Origin: Cohnella endophytica | GTDB lineage: Bacteria > Bacillota > Bacilli > Paenibacillales > Paenibacillaceae | NCBI RefSeq assembly: GCF_003628305.1 | Contig: NZ_RBZM01000009.1 | Coordinates: 248,001 to 312,000, forward strand | Reading direction: 5' to 3' | Length of the DNA stretch: 64,000 bases | Shown here: piece after piece, positions 35,457-44,817 of the stretch | Layout: every line of letters begins with the position of its first letter | Position numbering within the stretch: the stretch's first letter is position 1 | Made by a program: the position numbers and the translations under genes | Notes under the pieces: generated by a model | The model's database searches: none | Seen by the model: only the letters and a program-made list of their open reading frames with translations | Told to the model about the DNA's origin: nothing

Positions 35457-37394
35457 TTAGTTATTGATCCAATAGTTCAGGTTATAGCCACCCGTATCTG
35501 TGTACAGGCGAATCGTGTGATTCCCCGCGGACAGCGTATAAACTCCTCCGTCTACGGTCTGCCAGGACTGCCAGCCGCCCGTGTTCGGAAGATTGATCCA
35601 CGCTTGGGCGACTCCGTCGATCTCGAACCGGATTCTTTCGCCCGCGTTCGGAGTTGCGATCCTCAGTCTTAGGTGAGTGCTGCCTTGGATCGGAACCTCC
35701 TTCCACTCCAGCCATTCGCTCGGTTCGATCCAACCGACGTTCCAGCCTCCGCCTGAATCGGTAGTTACTTGAATATCCAGGTTCCCGTCCCGATAGACGC
35801 CGCCGGTGTTGCCAGTCGTCGTATCGTTGTAAGCGTCGGCAGCTTCGGCTTCCATCCGAACGTTGAATAAGGTCGGATGCGATGTGTATCTTCTCAGAAT
35901 GTTAAGCCGCTGGCTAAGATAATCGTAATGTGTAACGGTATAGCCGCCTTCCTTCACCCGCCACATCGAACAATTCTCTTCCCAGTCCGAGTAGCCCTCC
36001 GCTAGCGTGACAAATGCGCCGCTTCCGACGGTATTGTTTAACGAGGTAATGAAGTTCTGGCCATGATTCGGATCGGTGTACTGGTTCTCGTTCGGTTTCT
36101 CGAAGCTTGGAGCGACGACGCCGAAGTTGCGTCCTCCGAAGTTAGTAAGCGACCAAGTCGGGCTGTTTCCGTTGAACCAGCTATGCACGCCGTCGATTGC
36201 CGACGTCACCGTCGGGTCTTTGGACAACCAGGATTGATCTACGATAATGAACGGATTTACCCCGAACTCGGCTTGTGCACGGGAGCGGACATACTCCAGC
36301 AGTTTCCTTGCGTTGCCGTTACCTTGATTCGTAAACCAAGCATCGGCGAGCGACCACAAGTAGATGACGGGACGATCGTCGAGCTTAAATCTCATGCTGT
36401 CGGGAACGGTCTGGAAGTATACCCGATAGTTGCGATCCCATACATACGCATAGCCGCCCTCGCCAGTACCGTTCGCATCCCCGATATCGAACTTGGGCCG
36501 ATTGTTGTTGTCGCCATATTTGTTCACGTTTTTCTTCTGCCACCAGGTCGCCGGATTGTCGTCCAGAATGCTAATCTTCAGATTGGAGCCCCGGCGCGTA
36601 ATGGCCGCGACAAGATCCGCGAGCTTGCGCGTATCCCCGGCCGCGTTGGCCGCCGTTCGCTCGGCATTAAGCGGATCGGGCAAGTAGCCCCGTACGGTCG
36701 GGGCTATGAAGTCGACTCCGGCAGTCGTTAGTTCTTCGACATAATTGTCCCAGAATAGTGCTTCATTGGAGGTTGCTTTGAATAACGGCTGGTTATACAC
36801 GATGTTGGTCGGATTCTCGGAATACGGACCGCCCGTAAGCGTCGCCTTGGAAAACCCGAACGTGACCCCCACGTAACCTCCGCGTGTCCCATTGACGGGA
36901 TTGACGAGCATATCGAACTTCTCCCATACTCCGATGGTGCTGGCTCTTGCCTTCAACGCTGCGGCTCCGGCATTGTCCGCCGATACGTACAGGTTGTTGA
37001 CGCTTGCCTTCAATACTGCACGACCGTCAGTCGCCGTCTCGATCGTGAACTTCTCCCAGGGGCCGATCGCCGTAGCCCGGGCGATGAGCGGGTCGACGCC
37101 CGCGGATTCCGCGGTAACGTACTTATTATTAATGACCGCCTTTAATGCGATCGTTCCGCCCCCCGCATCCACGACCACGAACTTCTCTTGGTCCGTTATG
37201 GAGTTCTTGTTCGCGATTAGCGAGTTCGCGCCTCCGTTGTCAGCCGAAACAAACTTCCCGTTGACGTACGATTTGAGCGCAATCGTATCGCCGGGCGCCA
37301 CCGCATGCGCGACGTTCGACTGCCCTCCGTAAAATACGTTCATGCCGAATACCAAGCTTGCTACCAACAATCCTTGTAACCATTTGCTCTTCAT
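35457..37394 (-). CDS. Secreted DUF5010 protein A with fascin-like beta-trefoil and CBM6-like module
   Basis: A 645-residue extracellular protein, probably a glycosidase of uncharacterised activity. Residues 1-31 are a signal peptide. About 35-165 hold three trefoil repeats of the form NNxYVSADNAGAxxLxARAxxIGxWEKF, resembling fascin/CBM13-type beta-trefoils. About 170-500 form a DUF5010-like TIM-barrel-type domain with GDANGTGEGGYAYVWD and VTLAEGYSDWEEN, whose Glu/Asp residues are possible catalytic groups. About 515-645 look like a CBM6 module (RMEAEAADAY, DSGGGWNVGWIEPSEWLEW, GGYNLNYW). The longest frame opens at 37460, but the secretion signal starts at the ATG at 37394, preceded by GGAGGAG. 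A paralogue lies at 48341-50272. Last gene of the GH42 operon. Confidence 0.75.
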   Translation of the reverse strand: MKSKWLQGLLVASLVFGMNVFYGGQSNVAHAVAPGDTIALKSYVNGKFVSADNGGANSLIANKNSITDQEKFVVVDAGGGTIALKAVINNKYVTAESAGVDPLIARATAIGPWEKFTIETATDGRAVLKASVNNLYVSADNAGAAALKARASTIGVWEKFDMLVNPVNGTRGGYVGVTFGFSKATLTGGPYSENPTNIVYNQPLFKATSNEALFWDNYVEELTTAGVDFIAPTVRGYLPDPLNAERTAANAAGDTRKLADLVAAITRRGSNLKISILDDNPATWWQKKNVNKYGDNNNRPKFDIGDANGTGEGGYAYVWDRNYRVYFQTVPDSMRFKLDDRPVIYLWSLADAWFTNQGNGNARKLLEYVRSRAQAEFGVNPFIIVDQSWLSKDPTVTSAIDGVHSWFNGNSPTWSLTNFGGRNFGVVAPSFEKPNENQYTDPNHGQNFITSLNNTVGSGAFVTLAEGYSDWEENCSMWRVKEGGYTVTHYDYLSQRLNILRRYTSHPTLFNVRMEAEAADAYNDTTTGNTGGVYRDGNLDIQVTTDSGGGWNVGWIEPSEWLEWKEVPIQGSTHLRLRIATPNAGERIRFEIDGVAQAWINLPNTGGWQSWQTVDGGVYTLSAGNHTIRLYTDTGGYNLNYWINN

Positions 37395-37456
37395 CTCCGC
37401 CGTCTCCTCCTCCATTCGAATTGGATAACTCGTATTGCGAATGACGCCGTTAACCA

Positions 37457-39499
37457 TCACCCCCTTAAGTCATGAATAATTCCGTCCTTGGGCGGCACGA
37501 TTAAAGTCTCCCAGTCGCCATCTTCGGATTGAAAACGAATCGTTCCCGGTTGCTCGCCGTGATTAACTGCCGCTAAGTAACGTCCATGCTCCGCCGCAAA
37601 CAGCCGATAGACAAGACGATCGCTTATCCGTTCGACGCGAAAGCCCGGATAGGCGCGGTCGGAGAAGTTCGCCGCTATGAAGGTTCTCGCGCCCGGGTCC
37701 TCGAATCTCGATACGGCGACGGACGGCAACGTGCCTACCCATACGACCTCGCCTTCGCCATGCCTCGTCCGGCAGACTGCGGGAGATCCGTCGGCATAAT
37801 GTCCCGTCACTTCGATCCGTTCTGCAGTCCCCATCATCTCTTGTCGATAACGGGCTCCCGTCGCTGCACGGATCGTCTCATGGGCATCCGTCCACTCCCA
37901 ATCGACCCGATCCTCAATAGAAACTTCCAGCGCTTCCAATCCGAACAGTTCATGCACGAGAGAGCGCCCGCGAATGGTGCCTTGCTCGTCGTACATGCCC
38001 GCGCATGCCTCCAACACTAACGTTCCTCCGCTTGCCGCAAACCGGGCGAGCTCCTCCGTCTCCTCCAAGCTTAACGAGAAAGAAGCCGAAACATACAAGG
38101 TGTTAAGACCCTCGCTAGCCGCCGTTGCCAAATGATCGCCATGAATGAATCGTACGGGAATGCCTGCTGCGTATGCCGACCTGTATACGCCATAGAGACC
38201 TTGCGCATACAGCTTCTCGCCCCTTCCCGCAGCGAAAGCGAATAAGTCCGCGTTCCGCGAAACGTATATTCCGTTAGCCGGAACTAACCGCGCCGCCCCA
38301 TGGAAACCTTTCTCGGCCAGAAGCTTCTTCGCGATTTCCCCGGCGGCCAGCGTTCTCTCCGACGGTCCGCCGTCCAGCGCGGTCAGCCCGAAACCCGGCG
38401 ACTCGAGACCGGACGGCTCGGGACGCCACTGCCAATAGAGGACGCCCTTGGCGCCGCCCGCGATCGCGTTCCAATTCCACAGCCTAATCTCTTCGGGCAA
38501 GGCGACCGGATTGCCCTCGATTCCCCACAGGCCGCCTCCGGACTGAAGTTCGGTCTGCCAGAACGGCTTGCCCTCCGAGGCTGCCGCGACAAGCTCCACG
38601 TTCATCAGATGCTGAACGTAATCGTTGCCCATAAGCCATTTCGGGAAACTCGTTAACCCGAAGTGTTCAACGCGGTCCGCCAAGAGGAATTCGTCCGACA
38701 GCGTCTGTCCGAGGCCGCCTTCGCCGCATTGGCCCAAGTACCCGCTAAAGGGAACGTGCGTCATCGCGATTTTACCCGGCGCGGCCTCCTTCACGGCTCT
38801 TACCCGCGAAGAGAGCCAATCGGCATGATTCTCTACCCAGAACCGGCGCCAGTCGATCATGTCCGGATAAGTCCCGAAACGAATCGGGGCCTTCATGTCT
38901 TCCCACTCCGCATAAGCTCGGTGCCAGGAGACGTTCACCGTCTCGATCGTGCCATACTTGCGCTTCATCCACTCCGCGAACTTCCCGCGGGAATAGTCGC
39001 AATAACAGAACAATTGATCGGGATAATCGAAAGCCGGATCGATATGCGGTTCGTTCCAAACATCGAAGCCGATCACGGCTTCCTCGTCCGCGTATCTTCC
39101 CGCTACCGTCGCTAGAAATCCGTTAGCAAGAGTTTCGACATCCGGTTTATCTCTACATAGTCCCGGCCAACCGCCCGAAGGAATATTGGCCGCCCCGCTG
39201 AAACCAAGACGCTGTCCATCATGGCTACAGTAACGAGCATCCGGGTGAAGGCGTTCCAGCCAATAAGGCGCTCCTTCCGGAATGAGATTCAACACGACCT
39301 TCAAGCCGATCGAACGGCATTTGTAAACGAGTTGATCGAGATCCCCGAAATAAAACTCTCCCGGCTTGCGCTCGATCCATGACCACACCGCCCAAAGCTT
39401 AACGATGTTAAATCCGGTATCGGCGATAAGCCTAAGGTCCTTATCCCAATCGGAAGAACCGGGAAACGGAGGACGATAATATTGCGTGCCGAAAAACAT
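37457..39499 (-). CDS. GH42 beta-galactosidase
   Basis: A 680-residue cytoplasmic glycosidase; no signal peptide. The barrel begins FFGTQYYRPP and carries acid/base E150 in GFDVWNEPH and nucleophile E317 in FWQTELQSG. A Rossmann-like second domain (about 385-590) and a short C-terminal beta domain complete the GH42 plan. Two cysteines around residues 166-168 and one near 115 recall the zinc cluster of some GH42 enzymes, but not all four ligands are obvious. GH42 enzymes cut beta-galactosides, and some act on alpha-L-arabinopyranosides; the substrate would be an imported oligosaccharide. The gene is 36 bp after the MalG-type permease and shares the operon. AGGAGG precedes the ATG. Confidence 0.9.
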   Translation of the reverse strand: MFFGTQYYRPPFPGSSDWDKDLRLIADTGFNIVKLWAVWSWIERKPGEFYFGDLDQLVYKCRSIGLKVVLNLIPEGAPYWLERLHPDARYCSHDGQRLGFSGAANIPSGGWPGLCRDKPDVETLANGFLATVAGRYADEEAVIGFDVWNEPHIDPAFDYPDQLFCYCDYSRGKFAEWMKRKYGTIETVNVSWHRAYAEWEDMKAPIRFGTYPDMIDWRRFWVENHADWLSSRVRAVKEAAPGKIAMTHVPFSGYLGQCGEGGLGQTLSDEFLLADRVEHFGLTSFPKWLMGNDYVQHLMNVELVAAASEGKPFWQTELQSGGGLWGIEGNPVALPEEIRLWNWNAIAGGAKGVLYWQWRPEPSGLESPGFGLTALDGGPSERTLAAGEIAKKLLAEKGFHGAARLVPANGIYVSRNADLFAFAAGRGEKLYAQGLYGVYRSAYAAGIPVRFIHGDHLATAASEGLNTLYVSASFSLSLEETEELARFAASGGTLVLEACAGMYDEQGTIRGRSLVHELFGLEALEVSIEDRVDWEWTDAHETIRAATGARYRQEMMGTAERIEVTGHYADGSPAVCRTRHGEGEVVWVGTLPSVAVSRFEDPGARTFIAANFSDRAYPGFRVERISDRLVYRLFAAEHGRYLAAVNHGEQPGTIRFQSEDGDWETLIVPPKDGIIHDLRG

Positions 39500-39535
39500 G
39501 GGATAACCTCCTAGTTGTCAGTGCAGAAAACCGGA

Positions 39536-40360
39536 TTAGCCTTTAACCGCGCCCCCGGTCGTCCCTTCCGCCAAATACTTCTGGATGAAAAAGCCGACCA
39601 CGATGATCGGGACCATCGTAATCGTGGCAGCCGCGCTGCTCTTGCCCCAATCGACGGAGACGGATCCCACGAACCTTGAGATGCCGACCGGCAGCGTATA
39701 CGTGTCCATGTTCGTTAACTGCATCGCGAAGACGAGCTCGTTCCATGAATATTGCATCGAGAGAATAACCGCCGCGGTAACTCCGGGCAGGATGATCGGC
39801 AAGATGATCTTGCGAAAAGCTTGCATCTTCGTGCATCCGTCGATGAGCGCGGACTGCTCGAGATCTTTGGGAACGTCCTTCAGGAAGCTGATCGCCAGCC
39901 AAACGATAAAAGGAAGATTAACCGCCGTATGGGCGAGAATCGGACCGACATACGTTCCTAACATTCCAACGGAATGCAGCAATACGAACATCGGCAGCAG
40001 CATCGTAACGGCCGGAACGAGCTTGCCTAGCATGAAGAAGTTCGTAAATGCTCTCGACCTTCTCATCTCGAAGGAGGTAAGTCCGTAAGCGCACAGCGTT
40101 CCTAAAGCGACGGCGAGGAAGGAAGACGTAACGGCCACCAAGCCGCTGTTCATGAAATATCTGCCGAAATCCCCGTTCGAGAACGCCTTCGAGTAATTGT
40201 TGAAGGTCGGGTGAAACATCCACTTGACCGGCACGGTGAAGATGTCCTTCTGTCCTTTGAACGAAGTCATGACGACCATCCAGATGGGAATGACCGTCCA
40301 TAAGCCGAACAAAGCGAGAACGACGGCTTTGAGTAAATTCCGGGAGCTCTTGCCCAGCAT
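39536..40360 (-). CDS. ABC sugar importer permease, MalG type
   Basis: A 274-residue permease with six predicted membrane helices. The EAA loop reads EQSALIDGCTKMQAFRKIILPIILPGV; a Cys replaces the more common Ala after the Gly. It ends in GGAVKG. It is paired with 40375-41256 (14-bp gap) and followed by the GH42 gene. AGGAGG precedes the ATG. Confidence 0.9.
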   Translation of the reverse strand: MLGKSSRNLLKAVVLALFGLWTVIPIWMVVMTSFKGQKDIFTVPVKWMFHPTFNNYSKAFSNGDFGRYFMNSGLVAVTSSFLAVALGTLCAYGLTSFEMRRSRAFTNFFMLGKLVPAVTMLLPMFVLLHSVGMLGTYVGPILAHTAVNLPFIVWLAISFLKDVPKDLEQSALIDGCTKMQAFRKIILPIILPGVTAAVILSMQYSWNELVFAMQLTNMDTYTLPVGISRFVGSVSVDWGKSSAAATITMVPIIVVGFFIQKYLAEGTTGGAVKG

Positions 40361-40374
40361 GGTAGTGTTCCTCC

Positions 40375-41256
40375 TTAGTCCCGGGTCATGAACGCCGACC
40401 GCTTCACAAGCGGCGCGAACAGCAGGATCAGGACGAGCATCGTAATGAGCGAGATCGCCATCGCGTAGCCCATCTCGTATTGCTCAAAACCTTTTTTGAA
40501 CGCGAAGATGCTAAGCGACATCGTCGAATTCGCGGGCCCTCCGTTCGTCAGCGCATAGATGATGTCGAACACCCGGAATGCGTCCGTTCCCCGGATAAGC
40601 GTTACGAGCACAATTACCTTGCCGATCATCGGAAGCGTGATTCTGAACAACGTTCGCAAGAAACCGGCGCCATCGATGCGGCTCGCCTCGTATACCTCGT
40701 GCGGGATCGTCGATAAGCCTGAGGTCACGACCAGCAAGATGAAGGGCGTCGTCTGCCACACGTCGGCGACGATAATGCTGAACAGCGCGGAAGCCGGCTT
40801 AGCCAGTCCGCCGAATTCATTCGCCAAGCCGAGTTGCCCCAGCCATTGGTAGACGAGTCCGAAGGTAGGGTCGTACAGGTAACGCCAGATAAGGCCGATG
40901 ATGATCGGCGATATCAAGAGCGGCATGGAGTAGATGGCGCGCAGCAGCTTGGACAAGCGTTTGGGCACGTCGGCCAGAAGAACCGCAATGCCGATACCGA
41001 GCCCTAGCTCCAAAGCGAGCGCGACGAAAGTGAACAAGAGAGTCGTCACCAACGAATGGAGAGCGACGTCGTCTTGGAAAAAAGCGATATAGTAATGCAG
41101 TCCGACGAAATCGCCGGATGCTTCTCGGCCGATTTGAAAGTCGAAGAGGCTCATGACGATCGCGTAGCCCAGCGGCACGATCATGGCGAGCACGACGACC
41201 GCTACGGCAGGCAGAACAAGGAATCCAGCCAGATATGATCGGTTCGATCGGGTCAT
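40375..41256 (-). CDS. ABC sugar importer permease, MalF type
   Basis: A 293-residue permease with EAA loop YEASRIDGAGFLRTLFRITLPMIGKVI and the C-terminal MalF-like motif ALTNGGPANSTMSLSIFAF. The longest frame opens at 41304, but GGAGG with correct spacing selects the ATG at 41256. A 121-bp gap with a long stem-loop (41300-41340) separates it from the binding-protein gene. Confidence 0.9.
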   Translation of the reverse strand: MTRSNRSYLAGFLVLPAVAVVVLAMIVPLGYAIVMSLFDFQIGREASGDFVGLHYYIAFFQDDVALHSLVTTLLFTFVALALELGLGIGIAVLLADVPKRLSKLLRAIYSMPLLISPIIIGLIWRYLYDPTFGLVYQWLGQLGLANEFGGLAKPASALFSIIVADVWQTTPFILLVVTSGLSTIPHEVYEASRIDGAGFLRTLFRITLPMIGKVIVLVTLIRGTDAFRVFDIIYALTNGGPANSTMSLSIFAFKKGFEQYEMGYAMAISLITMLVLILLFAPLVKRSAFMTRD

Positions 41257-41299
41257 CGGGAGATCACCTCCCCTTTCTCGATGTCGGTATGGAAACAAC

Positions 41300-41340
41300 G
41301 GCACAAGCGGCGAGGAGATGACTCATCCGCCGCTTATGCC
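41300..41340 (-). terminator. Intercistronic stem-loop after binding-protein gene
   Basis: GGCATAAGCGGCG pairs with CGCCGCTTGTGCC over 13 bp (one G-T pair) on the minus strand, followed by GTTGTTT. It lies 37 bp after the binding-protein stop codon and 44 bp before the permease start. It may partly end transcription or protect the upstream mRNA. Confidence 0.7.
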
Positions 41341-41377
41341 GGTTAGCGATTCGGGTTATGCGATCGGTATTCGGGAG

Positions 41378-42652
41378 CTATTTAAATACCGAAGCGAGCT
41401 CTTGTTGCGCCTTCTCCAGGGCGGCTTTCGGCTCCGCATTGCCGACGGCTATCGCGGATAACGCAGTCTGCAAAGCCTCCATAAGCTTCGGCGCGTCCGC
41501 GGTCAGCGGCTGCGTATCGGCTTGCTTCAGCGATTCCCCGACCGCCGGGAAGAACGGGAATTGCTTCACGAGGTCCGCATCGGTGAAGAGGGATTGACGA
41601 GCGGCGATCTGGCCGTCCTTCAAGCTCATTTGTTTCTCGGTCGACTTGCTGGTGAGCCATGCCGCCAACCGGTAAGCTTCCTCCGGATGCTTGCTGTCCG
41701 CCGTAACGCACCAGTTCCATACCGACAACGTCCCGAAAGCTTGCTTGCCGTAAGGAATCGGCGCATAACCGATTTTGCCGGCCACGGAGGAATTCGCCTT
41801 GTCTTCCAATTGTCCGGCAAGACCGGATATCGTGAATCCGATCGGCGCCTGTCCGGCTTGAACCGCTTTGTTCACCTCGTCGAAATGCCAGTTCGCGCTG
41901 CCGTTCATCGATTCCGCCGACAAGTCCTTCCAGAATGCCGCCGCTTCCACGTTCGCGGGGTTAGTCAGGTCCAGCTTGCCATCGGCGTTGAAGTAATTCC
42001 CGTTATTCGATCGAACCAACGAAGAGAAAATATCGACCGCGGCTTGCCCCTGCTTGGCGGGAAGCGCGATTCCGGTCCCTTTGTCGTGAAAATGCTTGGC
42101 GACCGCCAGCGTCTCCGACCAAGTCTTCGGAGCCGTTAACCCTTCCTCGGCCAACATGTCGTTGTTGTACACCATGATCGGGAGCTGAATGAAGGTCGGA
42201 AGTCCGTACAGTTTGCCGTCGTTCTTCAGAATGTTGATCAAGTTGGGATTGTAGTCGTTAAAATCGAAATCAGCCGGATTCAAGGCGTCGTTGCTCACGT
42301 AGTCGTCGATCGGATGCAGATAACCCGCTTTGATATATTCCGGAATCCAGATTTCCTGCGCCCAGACGAGATCGTACTCTCCGGTTTTCGTCGACATGTT
42401 CAACATTTGCTTCTGCTGAAGCTGCCCGTAGTCCACGTCGTCCATTTTGACCGTAATTCCCGTCTCCCTCTCGAATTGCTTCAGTAGCTCCTTCTGATCG
42501 TCTGCATGAGGACCTGCCCAACGGGAAATGGTTAACGTCGTTTTCTTCCCGCCCGAGGACGACTTGCCGTTATCGTTATTGGAACTACATGCTGAGATTA
42601 CGCCTACTATTAGGGCTAAAGCCAAGGCCAACCGAAGATTGCGGATTCTCAT
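41378..42652 (-). CDS. Sugar-binding lipoprotein of ABC importer (family 1)
   Basis: A 424-residue lipoprotein with lipobox VISACSSN near residue 21. The mature protein has the family 1 pattern: TLTISRWAGPHADDQKELLKQFE, YDLVWAQEIWIPEY and a central hinge. It belongs to the importer formed with the two permeases downstream. A longer frame starts at 42709 inside the oxidoreductase gene, but GGGGAGG nine bases before the ATG at 42652 and the signal peptide set the start. The ligand may be a galactoside or arabinoside, given the GH42 gene in the operon. Confidence 0.9.
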   Translation of the reverse strand: MRIRNLRLALALALIVGVISACSSNNDNGKSSSGGKKTTLTISRWAGPHADDQKELLKQFERETGITVKMDDVDYGQLQQKQMLNMSTKTGEYDLVWAQEIWIPEYIKAGYLHPIDDYVSNDALNPADFDFNDYNPNLINILKNDGKLYGLPTFIQLPIMVYNNDMLAEEGLTAPKTWSETLAVAKHFHDKGTGIALPAKQGQAAVDIFSSLVRSNNGNYFNADGKLDLTNPANVEAAAFWKDLSAESMNGSANWHFDEVNKAVQAGQAPIGFTISGLAGQLEDKANSSVAGKIGYAPIPYGKQAFGTLSVWNWCVTADSKHPEEAYRLAAWLTSKSTEKQMSLKDGQIAARQSLFTDADLVKQFPFFPAVGESLKQADTQPLTADAPKLMEALQTALSAIAVGNAEPKAALEKAQQELASVFK

Positions 42653-42690
42653 CTTGTATATCCTCCCCTTATTTGGCTTGCTCTTCGTGC

Positions 42691-43767
42691 TTATCCAACC
42701 TCGATCCATCTTCTCTCTCTCGCGGAGACGTATCCGGCCTCCGTCACTTGCGCGACGTGCAGACCGTCCCGGAAATTCGCGCGGAACGGCCGATCATGCC
42801 TAAGGCAAGCAATGATGTCGGTCACTTCCCGCTTGTAGTGCTGGGCATGCGTCGGCCAGCTCTGGTAATCGTGGGGTTCCGCCGCTTTCGGCTTGATATG
42901 GGGCTCGAACCAGCTTCCGTTCGCCTGACCCCCCAGGAATTCGGAATACACTTGCAACTTAGGATGTTTGCTCGTCAGTTCCAGCGAGATCGTACCTTCG
43001 GTGCCGTACAACTCGAGCGTGTTGCGCATTCCGACGTCGATATGCATGCTCCACAGCGTATTGAGCGTTCCTAATGCGCCGCTTGCGAATTGCAATGCCG
43101 TTACCGCGTTGTCCTCCACTTGCAGCATCGGCTTGTCGTTGTTCGCGGTCATGCTGGACACCGCCGCGATATCGCCGGCGTACCAGCGCAGCAGGTCGAT
43201 GGCATGCGCTCCTTCGTCGATGAAAGCCCCTCCTCCGCCGCGAACCGGGTCGACCATCCAGTCGACCATATAGTCCGGGCAGCCGATCTCTGCGATTCCG
43301 GCTAGCCCGATGACCGCCCTAAGCCCGATCATCCGGCCGATTAATCCGCTCTCGATCACCTCCTTCGCGCGCTCGGCCTCGGGAATGAAACGGCTGCAGA
43401 AGCCGAGCGTATTCCGGAGACCCGCCCGTTCGACCGACTCGGTCATCAGCAACGCATCCGCGGCGCTTGTCGCCATCGGCTTCTCGCAGAAAAGATTTTT
43501 GCCCGCGGCTACCGTCTCGAGCACCATTTCCTTATGCGCGTCGTTCGCGGAATGAATGAAGACGAAATCGATGTCTTTGCGTTCGAGCAGCTTTCTGTAA
43601 TCCTCGTAACATTCTCCGCCGTAACGGGAGGCAGCTTGATGCGCCAAAACCGGTTTATCGTCGGACACCGCCACGATCTGAACGTCCGTCATCTCGCTAA
43701 GCGCCTTCGAACGAAAATCCGCGTGCACGTGTTCGTAGCCGATCATGCCTATTTTTAACTTCGTCAT
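42691..43767 (-). CDS. Gfo/Idh/MocA-family oxidoreductase 1
   Basis: A 358-residue NAD(P)-dependent sugar oxidoreductase. The Rossmann start is atypical (KIGMIGYEHVHA in place of GxGxxG). The catalytic Lys sits in FCEKPMAT, the usual EKP motif, and GGGAFIDEGAHAIDLLRW supplies the conserved Asp and His of the active site. Members oxidise or reduce sugars, inositols or sugar derivatives. It is the last of four tandem relatives that differ clearly from one another, so they are unlikely to be recent duplicates. AGGAGGAA precedes the ATG; the next gene is the binding protein. Confidence 0.88.
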   Translation of the reverse strand: MTKLKIGMIGYEHVHADFRSKALSEMTDVQIVAVSDDKPVLAHQAASRYGGECYEDYRKLLERKDIDFVFIHSANDAHKEMVLETVAAGKNLFCEKPMATSAADALLMTESVERAGLRNTLGFCSRFIPEAERAKEVIESGLIGRMIGLRAVIGLAGIAEIGCPDYMVDWMVDPVRGGGGAFIDEGAHAIDLLRWYAGDIAAVSSMTANNDKPMLQVEDNAVTALQFASGALGTLNTLWSMHIDVGMRNTLELYGTEGTISLELTSKHPKLQVYSEFLGGQANGSWFEPHIKPKAAEPHDYQSWPTHAQHYKREVTDIIACLRHDRPFRANFRDGLHVAQVTEAGYVSARERRWIEVG

Positions 43768-43785
43768 AGGTTGTTCCTCCTTCGT

Positions 43786-44802
43786 CTAAATCGTAAGTTG
43801 AACGGGTAATCCGGACTCCACCGAACGGTAAGCCGCATCGACCCATTGCATGATCTCGTAGCCGTGCGCTCCGGTGGACCGACAGCTTACCGCGTCATTC
43901 AAAAGGCAATCCCGGAAGTGGGTCATCATGTTCAGATGGCCGTCCTTCACGAAATGATCGTCGACCGAATGCAACTGGGATGCCGTCGCTCCTCCTTCCA
44001 CGGAGCTTCCGATCACCGAGCGTATCGGATGGCTGTAGAGCAAGTCGACTAACGCATGCCCTTTCGTACCGAATACCTCGAACCGAGAATCGTAACCGCC
44101 CGCCAACGACCAGCTATCCTCCGTCTGTCCGATCGAGCCGTCTTCGTATCGGATGACGATGACCGACGTATCCTCCGCTTTCTGCGGGTGGACGAACGTT
44201 CCGGCTTCCGCGTGGATCTTGACCGCTCGCTTGCCGCCGGCCATCCATTGCAGGAAAGACAATCCGTGCACGGCCATGTCGATGATGGAGCCGCCACCCG
44301 CCCGCTCGGGGTCCGAGAACCAGGAAGCATGAAGCGATCCGATGCCTTCGCAAGCTTTGAAGCGGAACAACGATCCGTAGAGGCCCGAGTCGATCAGTCC
44401 CTTGAGCTTATCCAGCGCGGGGATAAACGGGACGTTCTCCGCGTAATACAGCTTGCAACCGCGTTTGTCCGCTTCATTGACCATTCGGTACGCATCCTCT
44501 ACCGTCGTCGCCAGCGGTTTGATGCAGATGACGTCTTTGCCTTCGGCGAAAGCCGAAATCGCGATGTCCGCGTGAAGGTGGTTCGGCGTGCAAATATCGA
44601 CGACCCCGACGTTAGGATTCCGAATCAATTCCATGTAACTCTGGTGAACCGCTGGAATGCCATATTGTTCGGCCACCGCGTAGGCGTTCGCTATATTACC
44701 GGACGCAACCGCTTTCAGTTCAAAACCGTCTATCGATGCGAACGCGGGCAAATGCGTCATTTTCGACCAGAAACCCGTTCCTACCACTCCTACTCCTATC
44801 AT
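43786..44802 (-). CDS. Gfo/Idh/MocA-family oxidoreductase 2
   Basis: A 338-residue member of the family with a standard GTGFWS cofactor loop. The Lys motif reads ICIKPLATT: the usual Glu before Lys-Pro is Ile. The Asp/His pair is present in GGGSIIDMAVHGLSFLQW. The gene lies 18 bp upstream of oxidoreductase 1 and 15 bp downstream of oxidoreductase 3. GGGAGGGA precedes the ATG. Substrate unknown. Confidence 0.88.
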   Translation of the reverse strand: MIGVGVVGTGFWSKMTHLPAFASIDGFELKAVASGNIANAYAVAEQYGIPAVHQSYMELIRNPNVGVVDICTPNHLHADIAISAFAEGKDVICIKPLATTVEDAYRMVNEADKRGCKLYYAENVPFIPALDKLKGLIDSGLYGSLFRFKACEGIGSLHASWFSDPERAGGGSIIDMAVHGLSFLQWMAGGKRAVKIHAEAGTFVHPQKAEDTSVIVIRYEDGSIGQTEDSWSLAGGYDSRFEVFGTKGHALVDLLYSHPIRSVIGSSVEGGATASQLHSVDDHFVKDGHLNMMTHFRDCLLNDAVSCRSTGAHGYEIMQWVDAAYRSVESGLPVQLTI

Positions 44803-44817
44803 GCGTGCATTCCCTCC